From an uncultured Halieaceae bacterium (GTDB taxonomy: Bacteria; Pseudomonadota; Gammaproteobacteria; Pseudomonadales; Halieaceae), in contig CAJWQE010000001.1 in the NCBI GenBank assembly GCA_913045375.1, forward strand, positions 1 through 64,000: a stretch of 64,000 nt of DNA, written 5' to 3'. Shown here in pieces: positions 58,185 through 64,000 of this stretch (position 1 is the first letter of the stretch; each line of letters starts with the position of its first letter). The notes below the pieces were generated by a model that was not told the origin of the DNA, did not search any database, and saw nothing but the letters and a program-made list of their open reading frames with translations. The translations under genes and the position numbers were made by a program.

Positions 58185-59729
58185 TTACAGGATGACCTCA
58201 ATAAGACGAGGGCCTTTTTCTGCCATTGCCTCGGCCATCGCGCGATCCAGCGCTTCAACTGTATCGACGCGCTCTGCTGCCATCCCCATACCTTTGGCGA
58301 TATCGGTCCACTGAATGGCCGGGTTGGTTAGATCGAGCAATGACAAGGCCGTGGGTCCCGGTTTTTCCACACCCACGCGCGCAAGCTCAATATTTAGTAT
58401 GGCGTACGATCCGTTGTTAAGAATCAATACAGTTACGTCGAGATCCTCGCGTACCATCGTCCATAATGCTTGGACCGTATACATCGCTGATCCATCAGCC
58501 TCCAATGCAAGCACTTTTCGGTCAGGACAGGCGACCGCGGCACCCAATGCAAGAGGTAGGCCTTGCCCAATTGCGCCACCAGTGAGCGTGAGCCAGTCGT
58601 GAGGTGCGGCGTTTCCAGTCATGAGGAAGGCACCCAAACCATTGGTTGCGCCTTCGTCAGAAACAATCGCATTTTCCGGAAGTCGATTGGCAATCACCTT
58701 ACCGAGCTCTACTGCGTTGATAGGGCCGGTCTCCAGGGCATGTTCAACGCGTTGCGCTACGTTCGTCACTTCGTTCGGCGCGCCAAGGGCATTGGCAATG
58801 CGCGTCAGGGTATCAATCGCATCGACACCGTGGTCGCCCATTTGAAGTAGGCTCGCGCCTTCAGGTGATAGCCATCCTGGTTTCCCGGGGTAGGCAAAGA
58901 AGGATACTGGTGGCTTGCTGCCGACAACGACGAGGGTATCGAGTCCTTGTAGGTGCTCCGCGGCCATTTCACCGAAGTAGGGCAGGCGCTCGGTCTCAAC
59001 GCGCCCGACGCCTCGCTGTTGACGCGTGAAGAAGGTTTCGGTGATCAGCCGCGCGCCGGTTGCTTCAGCAATACGTCCTGCTTGAAGTAGACCTGACTCG
59101 CGGAGCGCATGACCGCCCATGAATAAGGCCGCGGAATCACTATTCCGAAGCGCTTCAGCTGCCTCCATGATCTCATCTTCACTCAGGGTTTTAGGCGCTG
59201 GAATATCAGGGATATCCACGTCACCACCTGCGGGATCCCAGGCATGATTCGCGGGCGCTACAAAGGCGGTGACGTTACCGGGATATTCCATGCTGGCTTG
59301 CCAAGCCTTCAGTCCAACTTCGGGCAAGTCGTCCGGACTGGTTGATACCCCCGTCCAAGCGCAGACAGCCGAGGTGAGTCCGTCGATATCGGATGTCAGC
59401 GGTGCATCCAACTCCAAGTGGTGGGTAGCGTGATCGCCAATCATGTTCAACACGGGCACTCGGGCTCGCGATGCATTGTGAAGATTGGCGATGCCGTTGG
59501 CATAGCCCGGTCCAAGGTGAAGTAGCGTCAGGGCTGGCGTGTCGGTCATGCGCGCAAACCCATCTGCAGCACCTGTAACAACGCCCTCAAAAAGACCAAG
59601 CACAGCTCGAATTCGGGGTTCTTTATCCAGCGCGGCGACGAGCTGCATCTCTGAGGTGCCAGGATTGGCGAAGCAAGCGCTGACACCAGCGTCTGCGAGT
59701 TTCTTTATGAGTAAATCTGCGCCATTCAT
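58185..59729 (-). CDS. Thiamine-diphosphate-dependent enzyme (acetolactate synthase large subunit-like)
   Basis: 514 residues, shorter than ordinary IlvB (about 570). N-terminal domain FANPGTSEMQLVAALDKEPRIRAVLGLFEGVVTGAADGFARM holds the catalytic glutamate. The ThDP motif usually read as GDG...NN is EADGSAMYTVQAL...LNNGSYAI, so the first glycine is alanine. No small regulatory subunit neighbours it, so it is probably not the valine pathway enzyme; a benzoylformate decarboxylase-like or other 2-oxoacid lyase role is possible. Confidence 0.8.
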   Translation of the reverse strand: MNGADLLIKKLADAGVSACFANPGTSEMQLVAALDKEPRIRAVLGLFEGVVTGAADGFARMTDTPALTLLHLGPGYANGIANLHNASRARVPVLNMIGDHATHHLELDAPLTSDIDGLTSAVCAWTGVSTSPDDLPEVGLKAWQASMEYPGNVTAFVAPANHAWDPAGGDVDIPDIPAPKTLSEDEIMEAAEALRNSDSAALFMGGHALRESGLLQAGRIAEATGARLITETFFTRQQRGVGRVETERLPYFGEMAAEHLQGLDTLVVVGSKPPVSFFAYPGKPGWLSPEGASLLQMGDHGVDAIDTLTRIANALGAPNEVTNVAQRVEHALETGPINAVELGKVIANRLPENAIVSDEGATNGLGAFLMTGNAAPHDWLTLTGGAIGQGLPLALGAAVACPDRKVLALEADGSAMYTVQALWTMVREDLDVTVLILNNGSYAILNIELARVGVEKPGPTALSLLDLTNPAIQWTDIAKGMGMAAERVDTVEALDRAMAEAMAEKGPRLIEVIL

Positions 59730-59897
59730 TACCGCTCAACCCCTAATGTGTTTTTTATTAAATCCCAGTATACGCATCAACACAGGCGTAGATGGGCACT
59801 GTTTATCCTCGGAGCTATCTTTCTACGACATCCTACCGATGAGATCGCGCTATGCCACATTAGGCAGGACCCACTCACTACAAGTCGTGACCTAGTC

Positions 59898-60818
59898 TTA
59901 CAGCTGGAGCGATAGTGCCGGCTTGCCGGAACGATCCGCTCGATAAATACCCCAGTGTTTCTCCGGTTCCAAGGGATGGTCTGACCCTTTCCAGTTTTCG
60001 TCAAAGGCTTCGAAGATATAAACCAGTATCTCTTCTTCCTCTGCCCACTCGAGCAACTCCCGCAGATAAGTCTCTTGAAATAGCTCACCTACGTTCTCTG
60101 CTGGGATTCCGCGCCCGTTCGACGCTGTGGCCCAGCCAGCCTCGGTGATGATGACCTGCTTATTTGGGTAGGCGCTCTGAACCGCATTGAAGTTCTCACG
60201 GGTGTACGCCATTGCCTCGGCTACCGTTTTGTATTCCCACACCGGGTAGGTATGAATCGCAATGACATCCAGTTCTTCAGCAAGCCCGGTGAGCTTATCT
60301 AGCCAAGGAACGTAGTTTTCGCAGAAAGTCACGGGTTGAGAGATGCGTGCACGCAAAAAGGCCGCATACGCTGTCACAGCCTCGGGCTCGATAAGATGGT
60401 CAGTCCAGTCAACGGTCGCCTCGTTGCCCACGGATACGATGTCGACAATCGCGTCATAGCGATTAGCCCACGCCACGGCACGATCCAACTCCTGCTGGTT
60501 GTTGATGCGATTCTTTTTTAGTGTCTCTTCACTGTAAACACCGCCCCATGGGCAGTTAGGGTTGTTCACCTCTGCGCCGATATACGCACCGAGCATTACT
60601 GTGAAGGGGAGATTCTCGCGCTCGATAACCTTGAGTACTCGCTCGGCATGCAGATCACAGGCGTAGACCCGTAGGGCGTCCCAATGTCCCTCGAGAAGCC
60701 GCAAATCCTCCAAAATTTCTGACTCCGAGGGGAAGACGCCCGCATCAGGGCTTTGCCCATCTCGGAATCCCGAGTAGCAAATGGCGCGTTTGTAGGGCAG
60801 GCGTTTCGTCTTATTCAT
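59898..60818 (-). CDS. Glycoside hydrolase family 17-like protein, second of a pair
   Basis: 306 residues, TIM-barrel beta-1,3-glucanase type. Candidate acid/base E133 in VSVGNEA and nucleophile E226 in VIITEAGW. The start overlaps the upstream gene by four bases. No signal peptide is seen, so it should stay in the cytoplasm, unlike most characterised GH17 enzymes. The C-terminal ALSLQL and GIYRADRSGKPA are usual for the family. Substrate, probably a beta-1,3-glucan such as laminarin-derived oligosaccharides, is inferred. Confidence 0.8.
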   Translation of the reverse strand: MNKTKRLPYKRAICYSGFRDGQSPDAGVFPSESEILEDLRLLEGHWDALRVYACDLHAERVLKVIERENLPFTVMLGAYIGAEVNNPNCPWGGVYSEETLKKNRINNQQELDRAVAWANRYDAIVDIVSVGNEATVDWTDHLIEPEAVTAYAAFLRARISQPVTFCENYVPWLDKLTGLAEELDVIAIHTYPVWEYKTVAEAMAYTRENFNAVQSAYPNKQVIITEAGWATASNGRGIPAENVGELFQETYLRELLEWAEEEEILVYIFEAFDENWKGSDHPLEPEKHWGIYRADRSGKPALSLQL

Positions 60819-61723
60819 AACAGATTTGAGTACTTAAACTTTTCGTTTTCATCCCACAATCCCCAGTGGGCACCCACGTCACCTTCACCAGCTTCGCCGG
60901 ACACCTTCCATTCTTCATCAAACGACGCAAAATAAAACATCTCTACGTCGTCTTCTGCCGCCCATTCCATCGCTTTAAGAAAGTAAAGGTAGGCACCCTG
61001 CAACGATGACTCAGCGCCGTAAAAGTTTCCACCAGAACTTGGCCAGCCAGTCTCTGAAATGATGACGCGCTTTCCGTTCGCAACTTTTTGCACCCGACGA
61101 TACATGTCCTGCATATAAAGCGTTGCGTAGGGCAGAGCACAGCCTTCCCAAAACGGATAGCAGTTAGTGAGGAGGACGTCGCAGGCTTCAGTCACTTGCG
61201 GCCGGTCCTCGAACTCATAATAGGCATCGACATAACCCATGGGAACATTCGAGGGGAGTCGCTCCCTGACCTCGGCCATGAAGTCGAGGAGCTCGGTCTC
61301 TTCCAAGTCGCCGCGATAAAGAACCTCGTTACCCACTGCGGCGACGTCAACGGCGCCCGCCTGCGCGAGTTCGATCAATTTATCAACTTCATTCCGGTTC
61401 TTATCCGCATCTTCGCCAAGCCAGGCACCAACTAAGGTCTTTAAGCCTATGGCTTTGGCTACTTGCGGGATGTGCTCATTGCCTTGAGTGGTAGAAAAAG
61501 AACGAATCCAGTTGAAACGAGGCGCCAGAATCGCCATTCGATGCTCGATCTGCTCGCGCGTGAGTTCATCGCCGGGTTTTTGACCCTTGGTGTAGGCGCT
61601 GAAGGAAATGCCATGCATCTTTTCTTCGAGCAAAAGCTCGAGACGGGTATCTAAATCGAGCTCGCTCGCGCTGCGATTATCTTGCCCGATTAAATAATGG
61701 TGTTTCCCTGTCCGTTTGCCCAT
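60815..61723 (-). CDS. Glycoside hydrolase family 17-like protein, first of a pair
   Basis: 302 residues with GAGGAGACAC before the ATG. Candidate acid/base E133 in AAVGNEVLYRG and nucleophile E224 in IISETGWPSSGGNFYG. N-terminal HGISFSAYTKGQKPGDEL and NWIRSFSTTQGNEHIP are family-like. The following gene is a clear paralogue and is translationally coupled. No signal peptide. Divergent from the large phosphorylase-like gene at 62050. Confidence 0.82.
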   Translation of the reverse strand: MGKRTGKHHYLIGQDNRSASELDLDTRLELLLEEKMHGISFSAYTKGQKPGDELTREQIEHRMAILAPRFNWIRSFSTTQGNEHIPQVAKAIGLKTLVGAWLGEDADKNRNEVDKLIELAQAGAVDVAAVGNEVLYRGDLEETELLDFMAEVRERLPSNVPMGYVDAYYEFEDRPQVTEACDVLLTNCYPFWEGCALPYATLYMQDMYRRVQKVANGKRVIISETGWPSSGGNFYGAESSLQGAYLYFLKAMEWAAEDDVEMFYFASFDEEWKVSGEAGEGDVGAHWGLWDENEKFKYSNLL

Positions 61724-62049
61724 GTGTCTCCTCGTATGTTTTAACGTGTGCGTGGTGATGGAGACGCGATGCTAAGCAAGGATGCCGTTTCAGACATCTT
61801 CAATACGACGAGACGGCGCATTCACTGGTTAAGTTGGATGAACCTTGGTATCGCTGGGCTGGACGGTGTTTTAGCATATCGTCCGGACTTGAGAGGCATG
61901 TGACCGAACACGATTACGGTCCTCCGTCTGTCAGTAGAACTGATACGCCGACAATTAGGATAAGCGGCGCCATGAAAGTAGGGCAGTCGACTGCGCGTCG
62001 ACTTTGTCGCTTAACAGTTCGAATATCACGAAATTAATGATTGAGAGAT
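61724..62049. other. 326-base divergent intergenic region
   Basis: Lies between the GH17 pair (minus) and the phosphorylase-like gene (plus), so it should hold both promoters. I see no long repeat or strong palindrome and no open frame with family similarity. TTGAGAGAT immediately precedes the plus-strand ATG. Confidence 0.4.
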
Positions 62050-64000
62050 ATGACTAACGAAACGCTGTATTTGGGTGCCAATCCGCTTAATGCCTCTGCC
62101 ACTGCCGTTGAGGGTGACTACGTCACGCGTGATGGCGAATCTTTTTATCGTATTGCCAACGTCGACGGCATGAATGATTTCTTCATCAGTGTCGTTAGCG
62201 ATTCCAATCATTGGATGTTTATTTCTACACGCGGCGGGCTGTCTGCCGGCCGCACGGATTGTGACAGTGCGCTATTCCCGTATTACACCGAAGATAAAAT
62301 TCGCGACAACTCGGATAACACGGGTAGTCGAACGATCGTCATTGCCGATCAGGGTGGTAAACGGATGCTATGGGAGCCCTTCTCTCGCTCTCACACTGGC
62401 ATCTACCGCATCACGAGAAACCTCTACAAGAATGTGCTCGGTGACAAACTCATTTTTGAAGAGACCAATCACGATCTTGGTCTCCAGTTTAGTTATTCAT
62501 GGTCGACCTCAGATCGGTTTGGTTTTGTAAAGCAGTCCACGATTGCGGCTACTGGTAATGCCGAGTCTGCAGTCGAGATCCTCGATGGCATTGAGAATCT
62601 GCTGCCTTATGGCGTCTTGGCTGGCACGCAAAACGAGCTGAGTTGCCTGGTCGATGCCTACAAGAAAAATGAGTTGGTACCTAACTCAGGCCTCGCTGTT
62701 TATGCAATGAGTTCGATCCTATCGGACAAAGCTGAACCCAGTGAGGCACTGTCAGCAACAACCGTTTGGTCGTATGGGGTACAGGACGCCAGCTATCTCA
62801 TCAGTTCAAATCAGCTGAGCCAATTTAGATCTGGCGCCGCTATCAGCGAAGAGCAGGAAGTCTTGGGGCGACGAGGCGCATATTTCGTTCACCAGACATT
62901 TGCGCTCGCCGCAGGTGCTGAGCGTAGCTGGGGAATTGTGGCCGACGTCAATCAAGGTCCGGCAGCCGTCAGAGACACTGTGTCGCTGATTCAAAGCGAC
63001 GCCGATGTGTCCGCCTTGATTGCAGACGATATCAAGCTCGGCTCCCGAAACCTGGAGCGCCTCATTAGCACGGCCGATGGCATACAGATGACGGGTGACA
63101 CGCTGAGCGCCAATCACCATGCGTCTAACGTACTGTTTAATATCATGCGCGGCGGTTTGTTCATTGATAACTACGCCATTGAAAAGTCTGATCTCATGGC
63201 TTTTTGTACCGAATGGAATCGTGCGGTCCTTGACGCCAACACGCCTTTCTTTGATGCGTTACCAGCGCGCATGACCTATCACGATCTTGACGCGGCGCTT
63301 GCAATTAATAGGGACCTGCAGCTCGAGCGTCTGTGCAGAGAATATTTACCGCTGAGCTTCAGTCGTCGTCACGGGGACCCATCGAGGCCGTGGAATCGAT
63401 TTGCCATCAAAGTGAAAGATGAGAAAGGCAACAAGCTTCTTAACTATGAGGGCAACTGGCGCGATATTTTCCAAAACTGGGAAGCGCTGAGTTCCTCCAT
63501 TCCGTGCTTTGGCGCGAACATGATTTCAAAGTTCGTCAATGCGACGACAGCGGATGGCTACAATCCTTACCGAATTACCCGGCAAGGAATCGACTGGGAG
63601 CGCCCCGAGCCTGAAAACCCCTGGGCGAATATTGGTTACTGGGGTGATCACCAGCTCATTTATCTGCTCAAGTTGATTGAACAGTCTGTTGCGCACAACC
63701 CCGTGGCGCTGAAGTCTATGATGTTCAGTGAGGCCTTTGCCTACGCTAATGTCCCGTACCGCATTAAGTCATACGCCAGTATTCTGAGTGACCCCTACGA
63801 TACTATCGAGTTTGACGAGGCTCTGGATCGAGTCATCGATGGCCGTGTTGAGGCGATGGGGGCAGATGGTCGTTTGATGCCCGCGCCGAGCGGTGAGGTC
63901 TACCAAGTCAACCTCGCCGAAAAGATCTTGGTCACGCTGCTCTCCAAGATAGCCAACTTCATCCCCGATACGGGTATCTGGATGAACACCCAGCGACCCG
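62050..64000 (+). CDS. Large protein resembling GH94/GH149 beta-glucan phosphorylases (partial, runs off window)
   Basis: Open from the ATG at 62050 to the window edge, 650 codons without a stop. The first 180 residues look like a beta-sandwich (TLYLGANPLNASATAVEGDYVTRDG, STRGGLSAGRTDCDSALFPYYTEDKI), and the later part resembles an alpha/alpha barrel with PWANIGYWGDHQLIYLLKLI at about residues 525-544, whose aspartate (about 533) could be the catalytic acid. No signal peptide. The family is inferred from pattern and from the neighbouring GH17 genes; GH149 acts on beta-1,3-oligoglucans and is about 1100 residues long. Not certain. Confidence 0.5.
   Translation, partial: MTNETLYLGANPLNASATAVEGDYVTRDGESFYRIANVDGMNDFFISVVSDSNHWMFISTRGGLSAGRTDCDSALFPYYTEDKIRDNSDNTGSRTIVIADQGGKRMLWEPFSRSHTGIYRITRNLYKNVLGDKLIFEETNHDLGLQFSYSWSTSDRFGFVKQSTIAATGNAESAVEILDGIENLLPYGVLAGTQNELSCLVDAYKKNELVPNSGLAVYAMSSILSDKAEPSEALSATTVWSYGVQDASYLISSNQLSQFRSGAAISEEQEVLGRRGAYFVHQTFALAAGAERSWGIVADVNQGPAAVRDTVSLIQSDADVSALIADDIKLGSRNLERLISTADGIQMTGDTLSANHHASNVLFNIMRGGLFIDNYAIEKSDLMAFCTEWNRAVLDANTPFFDALPARMTYHDLDAALAINRDLQLERLCREYLPLSFSRRHGDPSRPWNRFAIKVKDEKGNKLLNYEGNWRDIFQNWEALSSSIPCFGANMISKFVNATTADGYNPYRITRQGIDWERPEPENPWANIGYWGDHQLIYLLKLIEQSVAHNPVALKSMMFSEAFAYANVPYRIKSYASILSDPYDTIEFDEALDRVIDGRVEAMGADGRLMPAPSGEVYQVNLAEKILVTLLSKIANFIPDTGIWMNTQRP

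Overview
This window is most of a photosynthesis gene cluster (about 1-32 kb) followed by about 32 kb of ordinary chromosomal metabolism genes. The content points to an aerobic anoxygenic phototrophic gammaproteobacterium of the OM60/NOR5 (Halieaceae) type, such as Congregibacter, Luminiphilus or relatives. The reasons are the puf gene order L-M-C-B-A with the antenna genes last, a tetraheme PufC, a complete spirilloxanthin-type carotenoid set (crtE, B, I, C, D, F) without crtA, and flanking genes typical of marine gammaproteobacteria (DUF1800/DUF1501 pair, GH17 enzymes, molybdenum hydroxylases). The assignment rests on recognition of protein families and gene order, not on a search.

Region 1 (1-8 kb, plus strand): 3' end of bchH, then bchL-bchM-lhaA-puhA-puhB-puhC-puhE, mostly with overlapping start and stop codons, then a hemN-type radical SAM coproporphyrinogen oxidase. 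Region 2 (8-19.7 kb, minus strand): a long superoperon crtE-crtF-bchC-bchX-bchY-bchZ-(pufQ-like)-pufL-pufM-pufC-pufB-pufA-idi. Region 3 (19.8-30.4 kb): crtC (plus), crtI-crtB (minus), bchI-bchD-bchO (minus), an alpha/beta hydrolase (plus), and a DUF2306-like membrane protein plus crtD (minus). Together these make bacteriochlorophyll a from protoporphyrin IX (Mg chelatase H/I/D, BchM, BchL, BchXYZ, BchC), carotenoid from isopentenyl diphosphate, the reaction centre (PufLMC, PuhA), the core antenna (PufBA) and their assembly factors.

Regulation is readable. Sites matching the PpsR/CrtJ consensus TGT-N12-ACA lie upstream of bchC, between crtE and crtC, upstream of crtI and upstream of bchI. They occur as pairs spaced 7-8 bp, sometimes with one degenerate member. 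At bchC, crtE and bchI the predicted -35 and -10 elements fall in the two boxes. Stem-loops flank the puf genes: a perfect inverted repeat before pufL, two palindromes between pufC and pufB, and a terminator-like hairpin after pufA.

Region 4 (30.4-36 kb): cytochrome P450, a small CxxC protein, a sterol-desaturase family membrane hydroxylase, an alkylsulfatase-like metallo-beta-lactamase and a MATE exporter. Region 5 (36-41 kb): a thiolase/multifunctional beta-oxidation pair, a DoxX protein and a saccharopine dehydrogenase-like reductase. Region 6 (41-53.7 kb): a DUF1800/DUF1501 secretion-linked pair, a methyltransferase, MocA-like and XdhC-like molybdenum-cofactor maturation factors, a TetR regulator, and two convergent two-subunit molybdenum hydroxylase operons sharing one bidirectional terminator. 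Region 7 (53.8-64 kb): an RND efflux pump with adaptor, a thiamine-diphosphate enzyme, two translationally coupled GH17 glycosidases without signal peptides, and a large divergent protein resembling the GH94/GH149 phosphorylases that runs off the window. No tRNA, rRNA, CRISPR array or insertion sequence was recognised.
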